Virus record (IMG/VR): IMGVR_UViG_3300046804_004325
Span: 1 to 22,846 of that record
DNA length: 22,846 bases
Source of the DNA: a virus
Reading direction: 5' to 3' (one strand)
Under the pieces are notes generated by a model. That model was not told the origin of the DNA. It worked only from the letters and a program-made list of their open reading frames with translations, and made no database searches. The position numbers were made by a program, and so were the translations under genes. The number at the start of each line of letters is the position of its first letter. Position 1 is the first letter of the stretch. Shown piece after piece: positions 12,725 to 19,822 of the stretch.

Positions 12725-13045
12725 TCAAATAACCCTACGACCTGTATGGTTAAGTGCAGGATTGTGAATCGCGATCAATTCGCGTTCCATGGCATGGGCT
12801 GCTGCCTTGCCCCGCACCACAGCATAGATGCCATAACTATGGGCTATGGTACCATACTTGACAATGCTGTTGCACAAAGCCCAGCCCTTGTCTTCGTTGA
12901 AGGCACGCCAGACATGCTTTTGAATTCTGACTCTGAGGTCCTTCTTGCTGCGACCTGCAGTAATGCCCACATAGCGTGCACCAGTAACATTGTTAATGAT
13001 GACATATACTATGTGGCATCGATCTGAACGCTTTTTTCTTATCAT
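12725..13045 (-). CDS. GIY-YIG nuclease family protein (106 aa)
   Basis: The core of a GIY-YIG nuclease: HIVYVIINNVTGARYVGIT (11-29), in which VYV and YVG stand for the two signature tripeptides, then a basic helix KKDLRVRIQKHVW and, near the end, AMERELIAIHNPALNHTG, which supplies the expected Glu and an Asn-rich tail. The length fits a stand-alone domain. A free-standing homing endonuclease or small nuclease is likely. The start ATG lies at the expected transcription start of the promoter 13052-13079 and has its GGAGG only one base away, so translation from this promoter may be leaderless. Confidence 0.85.
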   Translation of the reverse strand: MIRKKRSDRCHIVYVIINNVTGARYVGITAGRSKKDLRVRIQKHVWRAFNEDKGWALCNSIVKYGTIAHSYGIYAVVRGKAAAHAMERELIAIHNPALNHTGRRVI

Positions 13046-13051
13046 GCCTCC

Positions 13052-13079
13052 ATTATAGCACCTTGATACAAACGGTCAA
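13052..13079 (-). promoter_or_regulatory. Sigma-70-type promoter abutting a start codon
   Basis: The -35 box TTGACC is at 13079-13074, the spacer is 16 bases and the -10 box TATAAT is at 13057-13052 with TGC before it. The ATG of the GIY-YIG gene begins seven bases after the -10 box, exactly where transcription would start. Confidence 0.85.
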
Positions 13080-13120
13080 GCAGAACCAGTAGAAGACCCT
13101 GCAGTTTAGTCGGGTACTTG

Positions 13121-13169
13121 TAACCCATTGATTTCATTGAAGAAAAACATCAATGTTATCAATGGGTTA
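13121..13169. repeat. Large nested inverted repeat in intergenic gap
   Basis: Arms of 12 bases match perfectly (13121-13132 with 13158-13169). After a symmetrical two-base mismatch an inner 6-base stem follows (13135-13140 with 13150-13155), around a 9-base loop that is A-rich on the plus strand. No T run follows on either strand, so it is not an ordinary intrinsic terminator. Protein binding, RNA processing or a structured RNA are possible. It lies between the end of the membrane protein gene and promoter 13052-13079. Confidence 0.75.
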
Positions 13170-13184
13170 GCAGCGGGCTGAAAT

Positions 13185-13226
13185 TAATATTAAATTATTA
13201 AGATTTCGTGCCTAGTTTTTAGGCAC
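13185..13226 (-). terminator. Stem-loop plus AT-rich 17-mer at operon end
   Basis: A 7-base stem (13208-13214 with 13220-13226) encloses a 5-base loop reading AAAAC on the minus strand and covers the stop codon of the membrane protein gene. Six bases later comes TTAATAATTTAATATTA (13201-13185), identical at 16 of 17 positions to the element at 4478-4494. It is a probable termination or processing site for the long upstream operon. Confidence 0.55.
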
Positions 13227-14195
13227 TTCGTCGTTGCGACGAGCGTGGGGATGCTCGGGTCGTGGCCCGGCTTTGTTGAACACCCGATCCAGTATCTCGG
13301 GCGGGATGTGGTGTACATCCTTCTTGTGAATCTTGACCTCTTCAGGGTCTACTGTGTCCTGCACTTCTTCATACTGGAATACTGCGGGCGTGGTTTCTGG
13401 CACAGCCGTGGTTTCGGCAACCACCACAGCCTGTTGCATTACGCGCTCGCGAGCCAGCAGACTCATGTTGCCAGCTATGACCAGCAGAATGGCCAAGGGA
13501 TCGAATACAAAGATCAGACTCATAATGATGAGTCGCACTGCCTTGCCTATCATGTCTTCGGTGCTGGAGCCGTAGATCAGCTCAGCCACATACTTGATGG
13601 GTCCTACTTCAGCTTCAATTTTCCGTACATCTTGCGCGAGAGGCGCACGCTCCTCATTAAGGCGGCCAATTGTTGTCTGGTAGGTTTGTATTTCCGTCTG
13701 AAGGCGATCACGCTCTTTCTGTTGTGAGCGCCGAATACTAACTGCCCTTTCCGCACCTTTTTCTGTGTCACTGCGGCCCATGACCTGATCCACAGCCTCA
13801 TCGAGCTGTTTAAGTGCCTTACGATTACCATCTATGTTCTCCTTGAAAGTCTTTATCTTTTCATCAATGATGGCTAGCTGTCCAGTGCTTTGTCCTGTGA
13901 TGGCCGCCTGATCCAGATGTGCCTTGGATAGGTAACCAAATATGCCCAGACTCGTAATGATGCTAAGAACAACAACTGAGGCAGTAAAATAATAGCGGAG
14001 AATACGAGGAGCGGTAGTCCAATTACGATAAATCCAGCTCGCCGCAACCAATTTAGCAAGTTCAAGGCTTCCTCCCATCAATCCTGTGGCCAAGGGCGCA
14101 CTACTAAAAATACTGATCAGTCCAGCCACGCTAAACCAGGCCGCGCAACCACTGACTGCCAGTGCACTGAGAAATAACAGTCCTATGAATATCAT
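13212..14195 (-). CDS. Coiled-coil inner-membrane protein (327 aa)
   Basis: Residues 1-35 and 37-52 are hydrophobic (IFIGLLFLSALAVSG, then GLMGGSLELAKLVAASW), and a third segment lies at about 70-90 (SVVVLSIITSLGIFGYL). From about 105 to 200 comes a long charged coiled coil (EKIKTFKENIDGNRKALKQL and onward). Another membrane segment follows (AVRLIIMSLIFVFDPLAILLVIAG, about 218-241), then a cytoplasmic tail with Pro- and Glu-rich sequence. The N-terminal pattern with GxLELAKLVxASW and LSKAHxxQ is found in uncharacterised membrane proteins of T4-type phages. The start overlaps the GIY-YIG gene stop as ATGA. A role in holding or signalling at the host membrane is a guess. Confidence 0.8.
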   Translation of the reverse strand: MIFIGLLFLSALAVSGCAAWFSVAGLISIFSSAPLATGLMGGSLELAKLVAASWIYRNWTTAPRILRYYFTASVVVLSIITSLGIFGYLSKAHLDQAAITGQSTGQLAIIDEKIKTFKENIDGNRKALKQLDEAVDQVMGRSDTEKGAERAVSIRRSQQKERDRLQTEIQTYQTTIGRLNEERAPLAQDVRKIEAEVGPIKYVAELIYGSSTEDMIGKAVRLIIMSLIFVFDPLAILLVIAGNMSLLARERVMQQAVVVAETTAVPETTPAVFQYEEVQDTVDPEEVKIHKKDVHHIPPEILDRVFNKAGPRPEHPHARRNDEVPKN

Positions 14196-14587
14196 AATTT
14201 AAGGTGTCGTCTATGAGTTCTTACCATGATCCAATTATTGTAGAATTCTTCGGGTTTGCGCAGCACATCTAAATCGAACTGTATCTTGGCTTCCATGTAG
14301 TTGCATTCACCCTTGCTAGGACACAAGTATAGTATGACTCGGGTAAATTTGTCAATGCCTGACTTTTCGATGTCAGCCTTGAGCTCATCGTTTGAGCCAT
14401 AATAATCCCGCCAGTCTGATTCTGCCAGATAGCGTTTCTTTTTACCCTTGACCTGACGCGTCTTTCGATTCCAAAACAGTTTCTTGCCTATGTAGCGTCG
14501 GCCTGTTTCAGTATTGGTGATGCAGTACACAAACCCATAGTCATTCTCCTTGGGTTCAGTAAACTCAGCATTGTTGTAGATCCACAT
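14192..14587 (-). CDS. GIY-YIG (Seg-like) homing endonuclease family protein
   Basis: 131 residues. The N-terminal NDYGFVYCITNTETGRRYIGKK (15-36) has the GFVY and YIG elements of the GIY-YIG fold, then a basic loop KTRQVKGKKKR, ESDWRDYYGSNDELKADI (about 56-73), and CPSKGECNYMEAKIQFDLDVL with the expected Glu near residue 98, ending YNNWI. The layout 'KESDWxxYxGS...SKGExxYxExK' is common in Seg-like proteins of T4-type phages. It would cut DNA to promote its own spread. A hairpin at 14589-14615 covers part of its ribosome site. It sits between the zinc-ribbon gene and the membrane protein gene. Confidence 0.85.
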   Translation of the reverse strand: MWIYNNAEFTEPKENDYGFVYCITNTETGRRYIGKKLFWNRKTRQVKGKKKRYLAESDWRDYYGSNDELKADIEKSGIDKFTRVILYLCPSKGECNYMEAKIQFDLDVLRKPEEFYNNWIMVRTHRRHLKL

Positions 14588-14588
14588 C

Positions 14589-14615
14589 AGATACTCCTGT
14601 CAATAAAGAGTATCT
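14589..14615 (-). promoter_or_regulatory. Hairpin overlapping the ribosome site of the Seg-like gene
   Basis: An 8-base perfect inverted repeat (14589-14596 with 14608-14615) with an 11-base loop lies between the zinc-ribbon stop and the ATG at 14587. The Shine-Dalgarno AGGAG (14598-14594 on the minus strand) is partly inside the stem, three of its five bases being paired. Such sequestration would lower translation from read-through transcripts. Confidence 0.65.
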
Positions 14616-14622
14616 ATCAGAG

Positions 14623-14784
14623 TTATTCTTCGTCTTCGTCTTCCTGGTCGAAGCTTTCCTCTTCCTCTAGGTCAGACGCACAGAAAGGACACACCGTAAG
14701 TTGATAATAATTGCTGTCCAGATCGTGTATGATTTTGAATACTGCGTCGCAGCTATAACACTCTATGTGCTTTTTATTCCCCAT
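14623..14784 (-). CDS. Small zinc-ribbon protein with acidic tail (53 aa)
   Basis: ATG 14784 lies 11 bases inside the end of the dCMP deaminase gene. The sequence starts MGNKKHIECYSCDAVFKI and has CPFC in the second half, giving two CxxC pairs at 9/12 and 32/35, a zinc-ribbon layout. The tail is nearly all Glu and Asp. 'ECYSCxAxxxIxHDxDxxYY...CxFC' proteins are common in T4-type phages. The likely role is nucleic-acid or protein binding; its partner is unknown. Confidence 0.75.
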   Translation of the reverse strand: MGNKKHIECYSCDAVFKIIHDLDSNYYQLTVCPFCASDLEEEESFDQEDEDEE

Positions 14785-15241
14785 GTTGTTTTTCTATTTT
14801 TTCTATGTTGACACCACCCTGTTGTAAAAACTTGATACCAGCATCGTCGCGATACACATCACGATAGTAGACATTCTTGATGCCCGACACTAAAATTAAC
14901 TTGGCACATTGTGCACAGGGTGCGTGGGTTATGAACATGCTGGCTCCAGCGCCACTCTCGTGACTGCGAGCCAGCTTGGCTATGGCATTCTCCTCGGCAT
15001 GAATAACCTCGGGCTTGGTTACCAGACGTGCAGGGGTTATTGTTCTGCTTTCTGCATCGATTTCTTCAGGAATCTCATCTTCGCAGTTGTTGTCCCAGCC
15101 CGCTGGAGTGCCATTATATCCAATACTTATAATTCTGTCGTCCTTAACGACCACAGCACCTACCTTGAGACGACGAGCTTGGCTAAGTTCAGCGTACCTT
15201 GCCGCAACATCCAGGTGTGCTTGGAGTATATTTGCTTTCAA
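14774..15241 (-). CDS. dCMP/deoxycytidylate deaminase
   Basis: Converts dCMP to dUMP, feeding thymidylate synthesis for phage DNA. Zinc motifs are present: HAEEN (H81 and E83 when counted from the TTG start) and PCAQC (C109, C112), with KVGAVVV and GYNGTPAGWDNNC typical of the family. The closing motif VYYRDVYRDDAGIKFLQQGGV is also typical. The frame is open to ATG 15319, but that start would overlap the 71-residue gene by 131 bases; TTG 15241 with GGGGAA upstream leaves 53 bases of overlap and a usual length (155 residues). The start is therefore inferred. It follows the sugar operon without a gap. Confidence 0.9.
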   Translation of the reverse strand: MKANILQAHLDVAARYAELSQARRLKVGAVVVKDDRIISIGYNGTPAGWDNNCEDEIPEEIDAESRTITPARLVTKPEVIHAEENAIAKLARSHESGAGASMFITHAPCAQCAKLILVSGIKNVYYRDVYRDDAGIKFLQQGGVNIEKIEKQHGE

Positions 15242-15404
15242 TGATTTTTCCCCATCTGGGAGGGTCCAGTGGACACTCCTGGTCTTTAAAACTAGTCTTG
15301 GCTGGCATGAAGCAACCACAGACTGCGCACTGTTTAATCATGCTGCGATAATGTTCGCAGCCACGACATATCTCCATGCGATCCTTGGCATACTGAGTAA
15401 ACAT
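15189..15404 (-). CDS. Small cysteine-rich zinc protein (71 aa)
   Basis: ATG 15404 overlaps the stop of the 4,6-dehydratase gene as TAATG. Starts MFTQYAKDRMEICRGCEHYR with CxxC at 13/16, then CAVCGC (26, 29, 31), C44 and a CC at 66/67. The 'AxxRxxICxxCxxY...QCxxCGCxM' pattern fits a family of small zinc proteins seen in T4-type phages and bacteria (DUF6171-like). Function unknown. It links the sugar operon to dCMP deaminase. Confidence 0.75.
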   Translation of the reverse strand: MFTQYAKDRMEICRGCEHYRSMIKQCAVCGCFMPAKTSFKDQECPLDPPRWGKIIESKYTPSTPGCCGKVR

Positions 15405-16351
15405 TACCAGACAAAATTATGCTGATAGTAATCGACTATGCCTGGCAATTCATCTTTGAAGATGCGCTTGGGTTGCCAGCCCAGAGCCTTGAGTTTAAGA
15501 TCATTGATGCTGTAACGAACATCGCCGCCGGCGCGCTGATAATCAAAATCCAGATGTGCCTCGTAGTCAGTGTTGATGAACATCTGGTCTATGATCTGAT
15601 GTACTACTTCCAGATTGCTGGTTTCATGATTGCCGCTGATGTTGTAGATTTCGTTGACCACACCAGCCTGAATAATATGCAGTATGGCGTCAGCTGTATC
15701 TTCAACATGAAGCCAGGTACGACGTGGAGTACCATTCATGTGCAGAGGCACCTGACGACCCAGGCTTAGATATTTAACTGCCTTGGGTATGAGCTTCTCA
15801 GTATACTGGCCTATGCCATAGTTGTTGGTGGGACGTACTATAATCCAGGGCACATTGTAGGTGCGAGCCCAGGCACTGATCAGCATGTCGGCAGCTGCCT
15901 TGGTGGCACTGTAGGGGTTGCTGGGTTTTAACAGCTGAGTTTCAGTAAAACTACCTGAGTCGATGTCGCCATAGACTTCGTCGGTACTGAAATGCAGCAG
16001 CACTGGTTTTTCGCCAGTATAGTTGCGCAGCAGTTCCAGCAGATTATGCACACCGTCTACGTTGCTGTGTACAAAGTCTGCACTCTTTTCTATGCTGTTG
16101 TCTACATGAGTTTCTGCAGCTGTGTTGATGATGTAGTCACAGTACAGAATCTTCTTCATGTCATTGATGTCGATCTGTTCAAATCTAAATCTATCATAGC
16201 TCTGTAGCTTGGGCAGCAGATTCCAGTTGGCAGCATAGGTGCCTTTGTCCACACCATACACATACCAACCAGCATCCAGACATCGCTTGGCTACGTGATA
16301 GCCAATAAAACCCAGACAGCCAGTTACATAGACAACCTTGATGTTACTCAT
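15404..16351 (-). CDS. NDP-glucose 4,6-dehydratase (RmlB/RfbG-like)
   Basis: An extended SDR enzyme that oxidises and dehydrates an NDP-hexose to the 4-keto-6-deoxy sugar with bound NAD. The Rossmann motif TGCLGFIG spans 10-17, the catalytic triad elements are TDEVYGD (T123, D124, E125) and YSATK (Y147, K151), and further family marks are AAETHVDNS, RPTNNYG, RRTWLHVED and the C-terminal RAGGDVRY. The D-E pair after Thr is diagnostic for 4,6-dehydratases rather than epimerases. 315 residues is a little short of RmlB (about 350). It would start the pathway although it is last in the block. Sugar nucleotide (dTDP or CDP) cannot be read from sequence. Confidence 0.9.
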   Translation of the reverse strand: MSNIKVVYVTGCLGFIGYHVAKRCLDAGWYVYGVDKGTYAANWNLLPKLQSYDRFRFEQIDINDMKKILYCDYIINTAAETHVDNSIEKSADFVHSNVDGVHNLLELLRNYTGEKPVLLHFSTDEVYGDIDSGSFTETQLLKPSNPYSATKAAADMLISAWARTYNVPWIIVRPTNNYGIGQYTEKLIPKAVKYLSLGRQVPLHMNGTPRRTWLHVEDTADAILHIIQAGVVNEIYNISGNHETSNLEVVHQIIDQMFINTDYEAHLDFDYQRAGGDVRYSINDLKLKALGWQPKRIFKDELPGIVDYYQHNFVW

Positions 16352-17154
16352 TAATATTTCTCCACGCTGCGTTGCAATCCAATAAGGTCTGGTATCAGGC
16401 TGGCCAGACGACCACCATTGCCAGTATAATTTAGTGGGCTGGTGCTGTCTATGGTAAAGCTATCATAGCTTAGTCCACGCACATCACACACCAGTCGAAT
16501 CATGTCTGATAATTTTATCTTCTGCATGTATACACAGTTGATGTCACGCTGCCAGATTGGTATATACTTGGCATTGCTAACATGTTTAACCACAGTATAT
16601 AGATCGTCAATGCCAAAGAAATCAAAGTAACGATCATTGATGATTCGAAACTGGGCATCACTGTTCAGGAATCTGGCGATCAATCTGCTGGGTTGTTCGC
16701 CAGTACCAAAACAGTTAAAGATTCTCAGATGGTAAAAGTTTTCGCGCTCCACACAGAGTCGACCCTTGAGGTTCTGACCGAATCCATAGCTGTCAGCTGG
16801 CCAGCAACGAAACAGTTCGGTCTCTTCCACCATGTCGATGTTGCGACTACGATCAAATTCTGCACCACTGCCAGTATCAATGAACTTACCAAACATATGT
16901 GAGTTATGATAAAAGTTCATGAAGACGCCCAGATTGTTGTGGGCATCGGCTACATTGCTGCTGGATGTCATGACAGCTGCAGCGTTGATGATAAGATCTG
17001 GGCGATTGGTATCTAACCAGTGCTTGACCACCAGAGGGTTCAGCAGATCTATGACATCACGAGTCAGGCCAACAACGCTGTGACCTTCACGTTTAAATCT
17101 TTCGGCCAGATTGCGACCAACAAATCCACGACTGCCTAATACTGCTATCTTCAT
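16351..17154 (-). CDS. NAD(P)-dependent sugar epimerase/reductase-like SDR
   Basis: 267 residues with the Rossmann motif GSRGFVG (7-13), IINAAAV (55-61), TGSGAEFD (94-101) and YGFGQNLKGR (123-132). The length and RIFNCFGTGEQPSR segment suggest a reductase or epimerase of the GDP-fucose synthetase or dTDP-4-dehydrorhamnose reductase type. The usual YxxxK has Gln at the Lys place (Q127), with the first Lys at 130, so catalysis may differ. ATGA overlap with the methyltransferase. It likely reduces or epimerises a keto sugar made by its neighbours; direction and substrate are inference. Confidence 0.8.
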   Translation of the reverse strand: MKIAVLGSRGFVGRNLAERFKREGHSVVGLTRDVIDLLNPLVVKHWLDTNRPDLIINAAAVMTSSSNVADAHNNLGVFMNFYHNSHMFGKFIDTGSGAEFDRSRNIDMVEETELFRCWPADSYGFGQNLKGRLCVERENFYHLRIFNCFGTGEQPSRLIARFLNSDAQFRIINDRYFDFFGIDDLYTVVKHVSNAKYIPIWQRDINCVYMQKIKLSDMIRLVCDVRGLSYDSFTIDSTSPLNYTGNGGRLASLIPDLIGLQRSVEKY

Positions 17155-18050
17155 GTTTTAATTCCTACTACGGCGAACGCTGGAGAAAAGGATTCATATA
17201 CAGTATCGTATCTTAAATCAAAAACGTTCAATGGTTGTATTCCGTGTCGGCGTAACAATGCTTTGAGACTTTCAGAATGAAAAATGTTGATGTGTTCATG
17301 CATCTGCATTATTGCATTTCCCTGAGAATTTTTTTTGACATATTCTATTTCATTGGGTACTTCAATATAAAGTAATCCATTGGGGCGCAGATACTGCAGC
17401 ATGTCTTTTACTAGGTCGCTGGGATAACTTACATGTTCCAGAGTATGGCAACACATTACTAAATCTACTGGATCGCAGTCTGCAGGACTTTGTACCGCAG
17501 TTACACCATCGACAAATTCACGGTCTTCTATTTCCGCAACATAACGTCTACAGTTTATAAACTCATCGGGTATATATTGTCCCAGATCTCCGCCATAGTC
17601 CAGCACAGATGTTATATCAGCAACATTGACATAATCTGTAATACTACGAATCACTGCCTCTTTTCTAATCTGAAAGTATTCTGGCATCTGATATGCCTGA
17701 GCTAATTTAAACCATTCTTTGCCCTCATTGCGCAAACGATGAAAAACATATCTCCCATACTGTCTACCCACCTTGTTGTCTATCTGCATGTAATCTTCAT
17801 AGTATCTCTGCATCTGTTCATCAGTAAATCTAAACACAGTAGCAATATAGAAACAATCCTGACATTGTATGGCTTCAGTTTCCCAATCATCAAGCTGCAC
17901 TCTGTCCAACATTCGTTCTATGACAAAATTAGCCATGATGACTTTTGTTTTTTTAGTATTGTGACTACCACAGCAGGTACAGTCGTAGATCTGCGGTATA
18001 GATTTAACTTGATTAAAAACTTTTTCGCTAAAGAGTGTTGGTTTTGTCAT
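17151..18050 (-). CDS. Sugar C-methyltransferase-like protein with Zn site
   Basis: 299 residues. The N-terminus carries CTCCGSH (C24, C27) and CQDC (C63, C66), a four-cysteine zinc site as in NDP-hexose C-methyltransferases. A Rossmann-type SAM region follows: VLDYGGDLGQYI (149-160), then VMCCHTLEHVSYPSDLVKDM with the LEH motif and LRPNGLLYIEVP. The C-terminal segment HEHINIFHSESLKALLRRHG is typical of class I methyltransferases of the Methyltransf_23 type. It probably methylates the keto sugar at a ring carbon. Base composition is AT-richer than its neighbours, hinting at separate acquisition. ATGA overlaps on both sides. Confidence 0.8.
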   Translation of the reverse strand: MTKPTLFSEKVFNQVKSIPQIYDCTCCGSHNTKKTKVIMANFVIERMLDRVQLDDWETEAIQCQDCFYIATVFRFTDEQMQRYYEDYMQIDNKVGRQYGRYVFHRLRNEGKEWFKLAQAYQMPEYFQIRKEAVIRSITDYVNVADITSVLDYGGDLGQYIPDEFINCRRYVAEIEDREFVDGVTAVQSPADCDPVDLVMCCHTLEHVSYPSDLVKDMLQYLRPNGLLYIEVPNEIEYVKKNSQGNAIMQMHEHINIFHSESLKALLRRHGIQPLNVFDLRYDTVYESFSPAFAVVGIKT

Positions 18051-19822
18051 ATCTTAACAAGCATTTCTCGTTCTAGTTCTTCTGGTGTCAGAAATGGTGC
18101 CATTTCATGCAGTCCACCCTGACGCCCGTCGGGCTTGATGGCCTGTGCTGGTAATACATCCAGAGTATTCTGACTCATAAACTCCACAATCGCTGGATAC
18201 TTTCTGCGCATCAGACTAGGCATGAATTGATCCAGTTGTTCGTTGCTTTCTACTTTGAAGTATGCCAGGTCAAAGGCCGCAGCTACCTTGGATAAATCGG
18301 CAAAATATACTCCGGTGCTGTTGCTGACACCCCAGCGGCGTCCGCCAAAAAATTTATCCTGTGTCTGCTTGATGCTCATGTAGCCATCGTTGTTGATGAC
18401 AAAAATCTTTACTGGTATGTTGTATTGTCTAATCACAGCCAGCTCCTGCATGTTGGTGTAGAAGCTGCCCTCGCCTATGACTATGATGATGTTCAGATCT
18501 GGATTGGCAAAATGCGCTCCCACGCTGGCTGGCAAAGCATAGCCCATGTCGCCCTGAGCTGCCTGTGCCATGTAGCGGCAATCAGGTTTATACTTGCCAT
18601 TGGTGCTCAGAATATAACAGGGCTGGCCAGCGTCCACAATGAAGCAGTCTCGCGGTTGCATGTTGCGATTCATACTCTCTACTATCTCATAGAGATTAAG
18701 ACCGCCAGCATCGGGTCTGTGAACCTCGGCATTGTAGATGGGCCAAAGCTCTTTCCAGTGCAGGCACTGCTGACTCCAGGCTGTGGCCTTGTAGCGTTTA
18801 GGATAGGTCTTGACTATATCAAAGAACTCTTTAACATCACCTACTATGGGTAAATCTACTTTGAAGATGTCTTTACCCAGCTCATTGGCATCAATGTCAA
18901 TCATGATCTTCTTGCTGGCTGGACTAAACGTAGCAGCATCATAACCAATGTGTGTGACATTCATGGAACAACCCAGTATGATCAGACAGTCTGCGTTCTG
19001 CAGAGCAAAATTGGCGCAGCGATTACCTTTGATGCCCATCATGCCCAGATTCTGAGGATGCTCATATTCAATCAGATCACGACTCAGGAATGTTGTGACA
19101 AAGGGTATCTGATGTGCATCAACAAAGTCTCGTAGTTGCTGACGAGATCGAGCCAGATTGATGCCATTGCCTGCTACAATTACTGGTCGTTCAGATTTGT
19201 TTATAAGATCTATGGCAACATGAAATGCCTTGTAGTTGGCGCTCTGAGATTCTGCTGGCGGTATAAACTGCTGATAGGCCACAGGAATTTCTGCAGACTG
19301 TAGATTACCTGGAATATCTATCCATACTGGACCAGGACGACCCTGTTGTGCGATCCAGATGGCTCGTTCCAGCTCATAGGGTACGCGCTCAGCCTTTTCA
19401 ATGGCTACTGAGTACTTGGTTAAATGTTCTACTGTGCGATGTGCATCTAAATCCTGTATACCATACTTTCTGATGTTGATGTTCTTGGCACGATTGATAT
19501 ACTTGGCCTGGTTAGCCATGGCAGTGTTGCCGCTGATGAACAACACTGGTGCGCTTTCTTCCCAGGCATTCAGCAGACTGGTCATGGCATTGGTTACGCC
19601 ACAGCCCGCGGTAACGTTGCAGACACTCAGAGTGTTGGTGGTGCGAGCCGCGCCCACGGCGGCATGGCCTGCACCCTGCTCGTGATGAAAGGCGATAAAC
19701 TCTATGCCATCATGACTAATAAACCCATCATTGAGTCCAGCTGTGCTGCCACCCACCAGACCATAGACCTGGCGTATGCCTAGTTCATGCAGACGATGTG
19801 CAATATAATCACAGACGCGCAT
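18047..19822 (-). CDS. Thiamine-diphosphate enzyme, acetolactate synthase superfamily
   Basis: 591 residues with all three domains: PYR with the catalytic Glu at E48 (AFHHEQGAGHAA), a middle domain (RPVIVAGNGINLARS), and PP with GEGS (450-453) and NND (477-479) in place of the usual GDGS...NN. Such enzymes decarboxylate pyruvate or another 2-oxo acid and add the acyl unit to an acceptor. In sugar clusters with RfbH the known example is YerE, which adds a two-carbon unit to CDP-3,6-dideoxy-4-keto-glucose. Other relatives include IolD, which opens a cyclohexanedione ring. The Glu for Asp in the Mg motif is odd. Start ATG 19822 has AAGGAA upstream. Confidence 0.88.
   Translation of the reverse strand: MRVCDYIAHRLHELGIRQVYGLVGGSTAGLNDGFISHDGIEFIAFHHEQGAGHAAVGAARTTNTLSVCNVTAGCGVTNAMTSLLNAWEESAPVLFISGNTAMANQAKYINRAKNINIRKYGIQDLDAHRTVEHLTKYSVAIEKAERVPYELERAIWIAQQGRPGPVWIDIPGNLQSAEIPVAYQQFIPPAESQSANYKAFHVAIDLINKSERPVIVAGNGINLARSRQQLRDFVDAHQIPFVTTFLSRDLIEYEHPQNLGMMGIKGNRCANFALQNADCLIILGCSMNVTHIGYDAATFSPASKKIMIDIDANELGKDIFKVDLPIVGDVKEFFDIVKTYPKRYKATAWSQQCLHWKELWPIYNAEVHRPDAGGLNLYEIVESMNRNMQPRDCFIVDAGQPCYILSTNGKYKPDCRYMAQAAQGDMGYALPASVGAHFANPDLNIIIVIGEGSFYTNMQELAVIRQYNIPVKIFVINNDGYMSIKQTQDKFFGGRRWGVSNSTGVYFADLSKVAAAFDLAYFKVESNEQLDQFMPSLMRRKYPAIVEFMSQNTLDVLPAQAIKPDGRQGGLHEMAPFLTPEELEREMLVKI

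Noticed and set aside
18047-19822. Reading the ThDP enzyme as a branched-chain amino acid acetolactate synthase
   Set aside because: There is no small regulatory subunit or other ilv gene, and it is coupled to sugar genes. The superfamily call is kept but not the pathway.
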